Shown here: positions 35,413 through 47,300 of the stretch, in pieces
How positions within the stretch are numbered: the stretch's first letter is position 1
Layout of the letters: every line of letters starts with the position of its first letter
Assembly: GCF_030445035.2 (NCBI RefSeq)
Contig: NC_080673.1
Coordinates: 199,886,216 to 199,950,215, forward strand
DNA from: Dasypus novemcinctus
Lineage: Eukaryota > Chordata > Mammalia > Cingulata > Dasypodidae
Length of the DNA: 64,000 nt
Reading direction: 5' to 3'
Program-made: the position numbers and the translations under genes
Notes under the pieces: generated by a model
What the model was told of the DNA's origin: nothing
Databases searched by the model: none
What the model saw: only the letters and a program-made list of their open reading frames with translations

Positions 35413-37475
35413 AAAAGTTAGTCATCCAGACATCATCTTAAACAGATTGCTGGGCCCCACTACCCCTCCACTGAAGTCTGACCCAAAAGTTTGGGGTGAG
35501 ACTTAAGTTTGCAATTAAAAGGTCCCAGATGAAGCTTAGGTTGCGATTTGGTATTACACATTGATTGTGGCATGGAGGCCTGAATTTCTTATAGAAGACC
35601 TGAAAAAAGCTAGGTATCAGGGATTCAAAGTCAGAAATAGAACATTTTGTTCTTCACATTTTTCGTATATAAGAACTAAAAGAAAATTTCTCTAAACCCT
35701 TATTTTTCGTGCTAAGGTTCAAAGCCATCTGTGAAGTAGGAAGTAACTTGGATTTTAAGGACCTCTAGAACATGGCCACTATCTTCTAACAATCTACTCA
35801 TTCTATATTCAAAGCATGGTAATGTTATCCTTATTCTTCTGATACAGTACAGGAGTCATGTCAAATCATGCAGGGGTATATACCCACAATGTCCACACCC
35901 ACCAATACATTATATTAGGGACAATGTCACAAGAATTTCATCCAATCATGCAGACAGCAGTAAAAAAATACATCTATTGAAAGGTGTCTAATCTATTCAA
36001 GACATTATTAGCTCCATGACATATTTAATAGCTTTCTTCTCTCTGCCCTCTTATGGAGCCCACTCCAACATGTACTATAGACAGCAATGAAGTATGGCCT
36101 GAACCAACTGTGGTGACATTATAGAACTGAAATTTCTGACAAACACCTGGTCAGGAAGCCTTATTGGCTGACTGCAGGCAAGACAGGACATTGAGTGGAA
36201 ACTGAAGAGACCTGGAGAACACTAAACCACTCAGCACTAAATTCAAAGTGTACACCATCCTTCAAAGGTCCCCAAGGTTTATTTATGGAGCAGGAAGATG
36301 GAAATTCTATCCAAGGAAAATATTCTTTCAAATAATTGTATGTATAAAATCCCCACAAAGAAAATTCCCCTTTTGACTGAGAGCCTTCCTCCATTACCCA
36401 CAATACCAAACTACACCATTCAATATAGGAGGACCCCCAACCTTTAGCTCACACATCCAGATGAAGCAATACAAAGTACCCTTAGACACAGACAAGAGAA
36501 AATAAAGAGCAAGAAGAGATAGAATAACCTTTACAAAATGCAGACCTGTAGAGAAGGTGAAGATCTCAGTCACAAATCCAAGATCATCTCATTAAAGCAG
36601 ATCCACCAAGGGGAGACGCAATTGCTAAGTCAAGATAAACTTACAGAACTGGGTCCTCAAATGCCTAGAATTCAACTATCAGTAAATACCTAAGAATCCA
36701 TAGATGGAAAGATATCCCGCTGCCTTTTAAGGCCCAAAATTATGAACCACTTCTTCCCCATGCTCATCATCTCCTTCTGACCTTTACAAAGCAGGGAGCT
36801 AGTGCACAAGGAGAACAAGAAGAGCAGGGGTCATGGTGAGTTGAGAATTGTAGAACCTCCAAACAGACTCTGGACATCAAACCTGGTTAAAAAAAATTTT
36901 TTTTAAGCCTTCCTTTTCTTGTGTTCTTACCAATCACTAGATGATACTACCACTATCATCAACACCACCCCAAGAATGGGAGTTAATACTGGGTGAGTTA
37001 CAAGAAACCCAAATGTATCATGATGAACAACTCCAGCCTCGGAACCAGTGGCCAAGGGAAAGTGGCAGGTCTGTCAGAAATCTCTGAAATCTGGAGAAAT
37101 TAGGCACCTTTCTGAATGTTTGGACATATGAAAAAATGTCTTTAAAAAGTAATAAGGAGGAGGGGAAGATGGCACCTGAGTGAGTGCACCCTCATCAAAT
37201 CTCCTGCAAAAAAACAGCTGAGTGGGGGGAGAATCTTGCCTGAGTGAAAAGTTTTAGAAACCTACAAAGCAAGAGGTATCTGGACATCGATCTAGAGAGA
37301 CAGTGATGAAAGGAGTTCTTGCCCAAGGGAACTTAGACAACAACAAGGAAATAGAATAAGAAGAACAAACTGTCAAAGGGAAGACTTAACATGCACATGA
37401 AAACAACACCTAAATAAATCCCGAGACTAGATGGAGAAGCTAATCAACTGAAGCTAAGCACATCAAGATAAAATA

Positions 37476-38494
37476 ATGACCAAACAGCAACAAAAAATTA
37501 CAAACCATACCAATAATTAGGAAAACAGACCAATCCAGTGAACTAAAAATCAGGAAGAGGAGCAGAACATCAAAAAACTAATCAAAGCTCTCAAAACATA
37601 TATCATGGACCAATTTAATGAAATGAAGTAAGAGATTAGGGGTATTAAGAAAACAGCATACAGAAGAAATTATAAACATACACAAAAAATAATGGATTAT
37701 GGTGATGAACAGCACAATCCAAGAAATCAGAAATATACTCTCAGCAAATAAGAGCAGATTTGAAGAGGCAGAGGAAAGAATTAGTGATGTGGAAGATATT
37801 ATATCTGAAATCAAACAATTAATTGATAAAAAGAGAAAAAACAGCAAGGACTTAGGAAAGTGAATGACAACACAGAACACACAAACATACGCATTATGGA
37901 CATCCCAGAAGAAGAGAAGGGAAAGAGGACAAAAGGGGTATTGGAGGAAATAATGGCTGAAAATATCCCAAACCTTTTGAGGGAGACGGATGTACATGAC
38001 CAGAAAGCACAATGCACCCCAAACAGCATAAGTCCCAACAGGCCTACCTCAAGACATATACTTGTCAAATTATCTAATGCTCAAGACAAAGAGAAAATAC
38101 TGAAGGCAGCAAGAGAAAAGAGAACAATCACATACAAGGGAAGCTTAGTAAGATGAAGTGCTGATTTCTCATCTGAAACCATGGAGGAAAGAAGGCAGTG
38201 GTATGACATAGTGGTATGAAAAAAAAAAATTCCCAAACAAGAATACTATACCCAGCAAAGCTGGCATTCAAAAATGATGGAAAGTTCAAAATATTCACAG
38301 ATAAACAGAAACTAAGAGAACATGCCAACAAGAAACCTGCCCTGCAAGGAATACTAAAAGGAGTTCTGCAGGAGGAAAGAAAAAAAAAAAAAAAACAGGA
38401 GAGAGAGTTGGAGGAAACTATAAGAACTAAAAAGACTAAAAGAGAAAAAAAAGCATATGATATACACAATCCAAAGAAAATATGGCTACTATAA
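37476..38494 (+). pseudogene. L1 ORF1 remnant
   Basis: L1 ORF1 encodes the RNA-binding chaperone of the L1 particle. The ATG at 37476 is followed after 14 codons by a stop. A coiled-coil-like, lysine/glutamate-rich stretch runs to about 37855. The RRM-like segment is open at 37860-38156, with an IRIMDIPEEE motif and a later ILVKLSNAQDKEKILKAAR stretch. After 38156 it continues as a segment (38216-38494) with ILYPAKLAFKND, which resembles the extended C-terminal part of HAL1 and older L1M ORF1 products rather than the compact modern ORF1. Stops and frameshifts separate the parts. Confidence 0.82.
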
Positions 38495-41400
38495 GTAATT
38501 CCTTGAGAGTAATAACACTGAATGTGAATGGATTAAACTCACCTGTCAAGAGACATCGACTGGAAGAATGGATAAGGAAGTATGGCCCATCTATATGCTG
38601 TCTACAAGAAACACATCTTAGATCCAGGGATTTAAGGAGGTTGAAAGTGAATGGCTGGAAAACAATCTTACAGGCAAACAATAAACAAAAAAGGACAGAG
38701 GTAGCTATATTAGTATGATACAAAGTAGACTTGAAATGCAAAACTTTTGTGAGAGACAAAGATGGACACTATATATTAGTGAAAGGGATAACCCTTCAAA
38801 AAGAAAGATCATAAACATTTATGCTCCTAACCAGGGCACCTCCAAATATGTGATGCTAACACTTGAAAAACTAGGTGAAGGAATAGATGCCTCTACAATC
38901 ATAGTGGGGAACTTTAACACACCACTATCTCCATTGGACAGAACTTCTCAAAAAAAGAATCAATAAAGAAACAAAGACTTTGAACAATTTTTAGAGGAGT
39001 CATATAAAGAATATTACACCCAAATACAGCAGGATATACATTCTTCTCAAGCACACATGGATCATTCTCCAAGATAGACCACATGCTAGGCCACAGAGAA
39101 AGTCTCAATGAATTCAGAAAGATTGAAATCATACAAAATAATTTCTCTGACCACAGTGGAAAGAAGCTGGAAATCTGCAAGGACCAGAGACCCAGATTTG
39201 GCACCAAGATATGGAAGTTAAACAAAACACTCTTAGACAAACAGTGGGTTAAGGAGGGAATCTCAAAAGAAATTAGTAACTACTCTGAAACTAATGAAAA
39301 CAACAACATGAAATATAAATACTTATGGGATACAGCAAAACCTGTACTGAAAGGGAAATTCATAGCCATAAATACATACATCAAAGAAGAGTTAAAATTG
39401 AAGACCTAACTGCACACTTGGAGGAATTAGGGAAAAAAAACAGCAAACTAATCCAAAAAAAAAAGAAAGAAATAACAGAGATCAGAGCAGAACTAATGAA
39501 ATAGAAATTAAGAAAGCACTAGAAAAAATTAAGAGCTAGTTCTTTCAGAAGATCAATAAAATTGACAAACCTTTAGCTAGGCTAACAAAGAAAAAAAGAG
39601 AGAAGATGCAAATACACAAAATAAGATATGAGAAAGGAGATATCACCACTGGCCCCACAGAAATAAAGTCTATCATAAGAGGATACTTCGAAAAACCATA
39701 TGCCAATAAGGACAATTTAAAGGAAATGGACAAATTCCTAGAAACACATGAGCAGCCTATATTGATAAAAGAAGAAATGGAAAATCTCAACAAACCAATC
39801 ACAAGTAAAGAGAAAGAATCAGTCATTAAAATCTTCCCAACTAAGAAGAACCCTGGGCCAGACAGCTTCACAGGTGAATTCTACCAAATATTCCGGGAAG
39901 AACTAACACCAATCTTGCTTAAAATGTTCCAAAAAATTGAAATAGAAGGAACATTGCCTAACTCATTCTATGATGCCAACATTACCCTAATACCAAAGCC
40001 AGAAAAGACACTACAAGAAAGGAAAATGACAGACCAATTTCTCTAATGAACCTAGATGCTAAAATCCTCAACAAAATACTTGCTAATCATATTCAACAAC
40101 ACATTAAACGAATTATACACCATGACCAAGTGGGTTTCATTCCTCATAAGCAAGGATGGTTCAACATAAGAAAATCAATCAATGTAGTACACCACATAAA
40201 CAGAGCGAAAGAAAAAAAATCACATGATCATATCTATAGATGCAGAAAAAGCATTTGACAAAATACTTTTGTATCTTCTTACTAGATAAAAACACTGCAA
40301 AAGACAGGAATAGAAGGAAACTTTCTGAACATGATCAAGGGTATATATGAAAAACCCCCAGCTAACATCATGTACAATGGCAAAATCCTAAAATCTTTCC
40401 CTCTAAGATCAGGAACAAGACAAGAATGCCCACCATCACCCCTCCTATTTAACACTGTATTAGAAGTACTTGCTCAAGCTCTCAGGCAAGAACCAAATCT
40501 AAAAGGCATCCAAATTGGAAAGGAAGAAGTCAAAATTTCACTATTTGCAGAAGACATGATCCTATACATAGAAAGCCCTGAGAAGTCTAACACAAAGCTT
40601 CGAGAACTTATGAGTTCAGTAAAGTCACAGATTATAAGATCAGTGTGCAAAAATCAGTAGCATTTCTGTACACCAATAATGAGCAATCTCAGGAGGAAAT
40701 CAAGAAGCAAATATCATTCACAATAGTAAATTTAAAAATCAAATACCTAGGAATAAATTTAACCAAAGATATAAAAGACGTATACACAGGAAACTATACA
40801 ACACTGTTCAAGGAAATCAAAGAAGACCTAAATAAATGAAAGAATATTCCCTGTTCATGGATAGGAAGACTAAATATCATTAAGATGTCTATCCTACCCA
40901 AACTGAACTACAGATTCAACACAATCCCAATAAAAATCAACACAGCATTTTTTAATGAACTAGAAAAACTAACTATGAAATTTATTTGGAAAGGAAAGAG
41001 GCCCTGAAGATCCAAAGACATATTGAAAAAGAAAAATGAAATTGGAGGAATCACACTACCTGACTTCAAAACATACTACAAAGCTACAGTTGTGAAAACT
41101 GCATGGTATTGGCACAAGGATAGACACAATGACAATGGAACTGAATTGAGAGTTCTACTATAGATCCTCATATATATAATCATTTGATATTTGACAAGGC
41201 CACCAGGCCCCATCAACTGGGAGAGAACAGCCTCTTCAACAAATGGTGCTTGGAGAACTGGATATTCATATGCAAAAGAATGAAAGAGGATTACCAACTC
41301 ACACCTTATACAAAAATCAACTCAAGATGGATCAAAGACCTAAATATAAGAGCCAAGACCATAAAGACCTTGGAAGACAACATAGGGAAGCATCTACAGG

Positions 41401-42168
41401 ATGTTGTATTAGGAAATGACTTCATGAACATGACACCCAAAGCATGAGCAGCAAGAGAACAAATAGATAAATGGGACTTCCTCAAAATTAAAGCCTTTTG
41501 CACCTCAAAGAAGTTTGTCAAGAAAGTAAAAAGACAGCCTACCCAATGGGAGAAAATATTTGGTAACCATATATCTGATAGGAGACTAATATCCTGTATA
41601 TATAAAGAACTCCTATATCTTAAAAAATAAAAAGACAAACAATGCATTTTAAAAATGGGCAGGAGATTTGAACAGATGCTTCTCCAAAGAAGAAATATAA
41701 ATGGCTAAAAAGCACATGAAAAGATGTTCAAAATCACTAGCTATTAGGGAAGTGCAAATCAAAACTACAATGAGATTCCATCTTACTCCCATAAGACTGG
41801 TGGCTATCAAAAAATCATGAGACTACAAGGGTTGGAGAGGATGTGGAGGAATGGGAACCCTCATTCACTGCTGGTGGGAATGTACAAGGATCCAGCCATT
41901 CTGGAGGACAATTTGGTATTTCCTCAAAAAACTAGCTGTAGATTTACCATTTGACCCAGCAATTCCACTGCTGGGTATATACCCAGAAGAACTGAAAACA
42001 AGGACACAAACCAATACATGGGTACCAATATTCAGAGCAGCATTATTGCCAAAAGTTGGAATCAACTCAAATGCCAATGAATGGATAAATAAAATATGGT
42101 ATATACATACAATAGAATACTACTCAACTATAAGAAGGAATACAGTACAAGCACATGAGATAACATGA
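38482..42168 (+). pseudogene. L1 ORF2 remnant (endonuclease and reverse transcriptase)
   Basis: ORF2 encodes the endonuclease and reverse transcriptase. The start at 38482 leads to an endonuclease motif, VITLNVNGLNSPVKRHRLE, open to 38718. RT motifs include [16 protein letters not shown] near 39850, [13 protein letters not shown] near 40125 and the active-site region [11 protein letters not shown] at about 40535-40567, where the usual FADD-like box reads FAED. The C-terminus at 41851-42168 carries MGTLIHCWWECTRIQPFW. It is open only in separate pieces (38482-38718, 38715-38966, 39083-39409, 39606-40046, 40331-40660, 41184-41447, 41851-42168 and others), so it cannot work. Confidence 0.88.
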
Positions 42169-43362
42169 ATGAATCTTGAGGACCTTATGTTGAATGAAGT
42201 GAGCCAGGCATTGAAGGACAAATACTACATGACCTCTCTGATAGGAAATAAGCAAACCAAGCTGTATCAGAGAACTAGAGACTGGATGATAGGCTTATAA
42301 GAAATTGGGGAAGAGAGGAAGGTTGTGGGCTGACACCTACATGGGTGAAATCTAGGATAAAGTGGAGGTAAGTATTTGTCCAGGGAAGGGATAAGACGGG
42401 GGCATAGGGATACTATTGCATGGGGCTTTGCAGGCTTAAGGGGGAATAAGGTTGGGAGGATGTGTCAGATGGTCCAAGGAATTGAGGGGAGGGTTGGGGT
42501 GAACATGTTTAACTTGGGAGATTGTCAGGTATGTGTTGAAACTATAATATTGAGAAAACTCTTTAGAAAATATAATAAGGGAGGATTACCTGTTTAAGAT
42601 GTTTAAGGGAGGGGGGGGTCATCTGGAACAGGGGCAGTCTTCTAGAGAGTGTGAGTGCTCATCTTGTCATAGAGTGTTATGTCATTGGCTGGAGACCTAT
42701 ACAAGGTGTACCCACATCCTGGGGAGGCCTGATGTTCTCAAACAGAGGGAATTGTGTCTCTTGAAAAAATTGGTGACTCCCAATGTGGGAGGTCCATCTA
42801 GCATGTCAAGCCCTCAGTATTGTTGCAAGTGTCTGTGAATCTGATCTTTCAAGCAGTGAAGCTTGGTTGTCACTGTGGGCACTGAGGGGTGGGGGAGAGA
42901 GGAATAGAATAGATAGAAGCAGGGTAAGTGGGGGGCAATGGAAGTGTTCCACAAGATTGTGCAATGATGGATATAGGACATGTTAAATTTCACCAAAAAG
43001 GTATAAAAGTCCACAGGCTAAAATGTAAACCATATTGTAAACCATAAGGTAACTGAAAATTTAGAAAATTGTACAGTCAAAATATAAACCATAATGTAAA
43101 CAAAAACAAAAACAAAAGTAACAGGATGCTAGTAAAGAATTTCAAAATGCTTTCTATCCTTGGAGAATGGAAATAGAATCATCCGCTTCAAATCTGAGAT
43201 AACTGCTAATAGAAAAAGAATTTTACATATAATTTTGTCATATTTCAGAAAATAGGATTGACTTATTACTAGAATAATGACTATTGAACAGTCAATGATC
43301 CTATAGTGTCTTAGAGGTAACAACAGATCTAGAAAATCTGGGTGGGGATTTAGGAAAAGACC

Positions 43363-43585
43363 TGTGGTAGTTTGAGTCTTCTGTGGACTCCAGAAAGTAA
43401 TGTTTTTAAATTGGTCAATTCCTGTGGGTGTAAACCTGTCGTGAATATTTGATTAGATTACTTCAGTAAGGCATAGCCCAGGGTGGGTCTTAATCCTTTT
43501 ACTGGGGTATAAATTAATAAATCCCATAGTAAAAGACAACCCATTTCTGGTATATTGCCTTGGCATTCTTTAGCAAACTAAAGCA
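43363..43585 (+). mobile_element. Shortened MaLR-like solo LTR, family 1
   Basis: It starts tgtggtagtttgagtc and ends caaactaaagca. The middle is missing: sequence passes from the cttttactggggtat block directly to an aataaatccc signal and catttctggtatattgcc. Flanks agacc (43358-43362) and atacc (43586-43590) form a 5-bp duplication with one change. It interrupts G of unit 6. It is the same family as the provirus LTRs at 6649 and 10752. Confidence 0.8.
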
Positions 43586-46490
43586 ATACCTTATCTAGAC
43601 ATTTATAGAGCATATGATAACCTTCAAATGTGTTTTAATTTCAATCATGAAGCCAATGCATGTAGCCAATTGTCATCTAAACATAGGGTTTTCCACCTAA
43701 AGGACCTCAGGAGGAAGTCCAGACAGAGCTAGCTCAAGAAACAACCCTCCTTACTTTGCAAAGAGGCTGCTAAAAAAGAAACCAACAGGTAAAGGATAGG
43801 AAATTTCCTGCAGTAAGTCATTACAGATCAGAAGACTGCCCAGGTAAGACAGTAGACAGGGCAATGAGCCAACTCCCCAAAACTCCCAATAAGAAACTCA
43901 GAAGTTTTCTTAGCTATCCTGCCCTTGTGTGTGCCCTGAAGTCCCACATTCCACCAAGGAGATGGAGACAGGAATGTGTGAGGAGGATGTCCTGGGCAAA
44001 GACAACCAGAAGGCTCTATATTGTGACAGCTCAGGATGAGATTACAGGAGGTGTCCACCTTGCTTCCGGCCTGAGGACACAGAAGATAACATTTCTCACT
44101 TATCTCTGACTCCTACATCACTGTTTCCAACCTAAAGCACAAGGGGCTATAAAACACTGAGTACAAAGAATGCCAAGTCTGAAAGCTGAGTGAGTAGGAA
44201 CCTTGGGGAGAAGATCCTGAGGCCCCAATTCACTACTCTATATGCTACATGGCATCAGACTGTAGCAACCGGGGTCCCCTCAGGGCACCCAGGCTCAAGT
44301 CCCCAGGTTCTGTGTGGGTAACAACACTTGACACTGAGGAGGACAGTTGGGAAAAGAAGGGCAACAAGACAACCTGAACTGGGTCCAGCAGATGGCAAAG
44401 GGGTTGAATTCCTGTTTGGCCAGGGCCTGCCAGTCAAGCATCATCTTCCTTCCATCATCAGGATCATGCTTCCCCAAAGATCTCAGATTAGGTTTCACCA
44501 GTATTTGGTGGTAGATAAAGGAATTGAGGAAAACTTCACATTCTTTCCAGAGTCAAACACAGTGGGCCCACAAAACTAAGCAGTAAATAAGCCACAAGTC
44601 AGGCCTGGTCAGGCCTCTTCTCCCTGCCCTTACCATCATCCAAAGAGGATCTTATCTAGAAAGAGCAGGAACCTGATCCAAGGAAGCAGATCCATGTCAT
44701 TCTTTCAGACCAGGGAACCAAGAAAAAAAAAAAACAGCAGGCAGCTGAAGCTAAGGAAGTATTCCATGCCCCAACCTAGCAACTGCCAGGATCGGTGGTG
44801 ATAAAAGGAATTGATACAACACAGAAGGAAGTGCTAGTTCTGGGAATTATGACCTTTTTAGCACTCCAAATAAAGTCTGTAACTCTCTTCTAATTCCATC
44901 ACAAGATTGTTCTAGAATTCCTGCCCCAAATGACCGCATCTAAGTCAGATTCTCCTTTTGCTGGATGTTGTGAATGGCTATCTGAAGAACTCCAGTTCGT
45001 GCTCCTAAAGAATCAGGAGAGACACATAAGTCACAATTGAATGACTTCAGAAGTTTGTATTTTCTTGAAACACTAAAATAAACCCGCAGTAATATGAACA
45101 AAGTTAACAGGCCACTTAAGCTGATTTTGTCAAATCCACAGCCATTTAGCATAAGTGATCAATTATGTCATGCAAGACAAAAATCATGCTGCTTAACTAC
45201 CCATTATACATTTGGAAGCCCAAATGTTTCACTTAAGTTATTACTCTTCAGTCACAATTCACACAGTTGAGATTCCTCAGAAGAGCATACATGATTACAG
45301 GTGATAAAGTTAAAAGCCTGGTTGACCTGCAGGCTGTTTTTATAGCCCTCCCCATCTTTACCTCCTAAAAATATAACCACAGCTCAGCCCCTAACTTCAG
45401 TAGACCTTGCTTGCAAGGGCTTGGGGGTTCAGGCTGTGGAACCACCAGGTCACACTTGAGAAAAATCACAGAACTCTGGCCACTCTGACTGACCACCCCC
45501 ATCTGGTAGCTTAAGCCCCTGAAACTTTTTTCAGTTCCAGATCAACAAATCCACCTAGCTGGGCATCAGCACGATGTTAGGCATCCCTCTGCTTTGCAGT
45601 TCTCAGAGTCCTCTCTGGAGAATTATTCTACAAGAGCGTACTCACAAATTCAGCAGAGATTGGCAAGTGATCAGTGCCCTATTAAGAGCCTGAGACTGTA
45701 GCTCCTTAGAGAATCTCTCTGCTCTTCAAGTGGGCATGTGCCCAGGAATGTACAGACAACTCATTTTTACTAGTTCCAGGTGAGAGAAGCATTGGGAACA
45801 TTCCCTAAGGTATACAGTCAGTGCCCATAGGCACACCATCCCTTCAGATAAGTGCACACTAACATGAAATTTATCTTATGCAGAAAGATATAGAAAGACA
45901 ACTCTGATTCTTTTGGGCTTTGACATCATGGGACATCACACCTTTCCTTATTTACAGGTATCCAAGATTGTTATACCAAGTCTCCTTGGTCAAAACACCT
46001 CCGTGGCTCACACAGCTCTTTCTGGGCACATCGGGGAGACAAAAGGATCAAAGATGCTGGTCCAGGGCCCTCTGGGGACTCCCAACCGACAGCATTAGTT
46101 ATTCCAGAATAGTTATGTCAAAGTAGGACTCCTTCTACAAGGATATTTTAATGGCCTTAGCAGTGACCTCCTTTTAAATCAATAGAGATAAATGTAAACC
46201 TTTAGCAGTTTGTCATTCCAAAGTGTTCTTTAAGTGTGATAATAGCATTCAAGTCTTCTACGAGTTAGAATGTTTTTCAAAAACACAACCTTTCCTTTTG
46301 TCCTTCCTAGAAAGATATCCTCCACCCCAGGAATCACAGGACAAGCTGTGGAAAGATCTTAGAGCATGAGGATCAGTACCACAGTGAACCACTCAGGGCT
46401 CAGGATCAGTGACCAAGGGAAGTTTGGGTAGTTCACCATGAGAGTTCTGAACTCTAAAGACACTGAGAACCTTCCTGAAATGACTTAGAG

Positions 46491-46522
<32 letters not shown>
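46491..46522. repeat. CG/CA microsatellite
   Basis: A (CG)n start followed by (CA)n, placed exactly where other units read a gcacaggagaaaatttc-like word between E and F. The following aaagtaacaggata resumes the unit. The tract appears to have replaced or grown from the local unit sequence. Confidence 0.9.
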
Positions 46523-46744
46523 AAGTAACAGGATACTATAGAAGAGATCCAACAGGTGTTGACTTTTTATCCATTGGAAAAAGATGTTATCTTCAAAATC
46601 TAAGATCAATGAGTGATAAGGCAGATCTTTATAGAAGAATTTGTATTTGATTTGCAAGACTGATTAAGCTTGTGGAGTATGAAAACTCTTGACAATAGCC
46701 AATGGTCCCAAGTGTTCTTGACAAAAGAGAGCACCTAGAAAATC

Positions 46745-46924
46745 AATGGAGGGAAACTGCTGTGGCTCAAGCAACTGAGCTCCCATTTACCATATGGAAG
46801 ACCTGGGTTCAATCCCTGGGGATACCTCTTGGTTAAAAAAAGAAAAAAGGTGTCCCAGCAAGAGTCTCTCATGCAACCATGGGCATGCATAAGTCCAGGT
46901 TCCTCAGGTAGGCAATGAAAGTCC
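46745..46924 (+). mobile_element. tRNA-type SINE head
   Basis: It has a ggaaactgctgtggctcaag start, a gttcaatccctgggg B-box-like word near 46806 and an A-rich stretch at 46834-46850. It resembles the second SINE type of 15689 and 61160 rather than the GC-rich DAS type. The limits of the body are uncertain. Confidence 0.6.
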
Positions 46925-47290
46925 AGTGAAGGTTCTTGACGAGTTCTGGGAGATGTTGGTTGTCTAAAGATGAGCTGGAAATTCTCTCTCAATGCTGGAA
47001 TCACTACCTGTTTGAAGGGATTCAACTGATCGGGTTAAGTGTCACTCATTGCTGATGGTAATCTCCCTAAATGATGTGATTATATCCAACTATCTATGAT
47101 TTACCACTGCAATAAAATCAATGGTGATTAAAGTCCATAAATCCCTTGTATTACAGTTAGCCCAGAGCTTGCTTGACCAAACAACTGGGCACAATTACCT
47201 GGCCAAGTTGACACAATAACCTAACCATCACATCATACAAACATGACATTTGCCCTCTAACCAGAGTTATTGGGCATAAGTTAGCCCAAG
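46925..47290. other. Unplaced stretch after SINE head
   Basis: This stretch is not part of the recurring unit and lies between a SINE head and the next module I. It carries no open frame of note. It reads as old interspersed-repeat sequence (several tttaccactgc and gtgattaaagtcc-type words) but I cannot name the family. It could be the body of a longer composite element that begins at 46745. Confidence 0.3.
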
Positions 47291-47300
47291 TCAGATAAGC

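Larger units (their letters stand above)
37158..43113 (+). mobile_element. Near-full-length, inactive L1
   Basis: A 6-kb LINE-1 in order: 5' UTR beginning gaggggaagatggcacc (37158-37475), ORF1 region, ORF2 region (38482-42168) and a 3' UTR with G-rich tracts (for example 42606-42616) to an (A)nC tail at 43099-43117. Flanks aaaagtaataagg (37145-37157) and aaaagtaacagg (43114-43125) form an imperfect duplication. Both coding regions are broken, so it is dead. It sits exactly at the E/F border of array unit 6. Confidence 0.9.
34091..43830. repeat. Array unit 6, long cycle, split by a 6-kb L1
   Basis: I 34100, J 34340, K 34660, L 34880, M 35000, N' 35210 with a short L1 end (35313-35412), O 35460, P 35600, Q 35700, R 35860-36200, S 36220, D 36540, E 36930. 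The large plus-strand L1 (37158-43113) sits at the E/F border. F resumes at 43126, G 43300 with a short MaLR-like LTR inside (43363-43585), H 43740. Taking out the insertions leaves roughly 3.4 kb, because Q is short in this copy. Confidence 0.7.
43831..47300. repeat. Array unit 7, short cycle
   Basis: I 43870, J 44140, K 44420, L 44660, M 44810, N 45010, A 45310, B 45770, C 46140, E 46290, F 46560, G 46690. It closely parallels unit 2 in order and spacing, but D is missing between C and E. A CA microsatellite (46491-46522) lies at the E/F border, and a tRNA-type SINE head begins at 46745. 46925-47240 is sequence I could not place in the unit and have listed separately. Confidence 0.7.

Noticed and set aside
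37578..38012. 144-codon minus-strand frame
   Set aside because: Antisense of L1 ORF1 lysine/glutamate-rich sequence, which commonly yields leucine/phenylalanine-rich shadows.
45913..46098. Exon-like reading in module B after a pyrimidine-rich stretch
   Set aside because: A cag acceptor-like word and a short open reading exist, but homologous copies at 14340, 19600, 54610 and 63530 differ in frame and splice-like bases.
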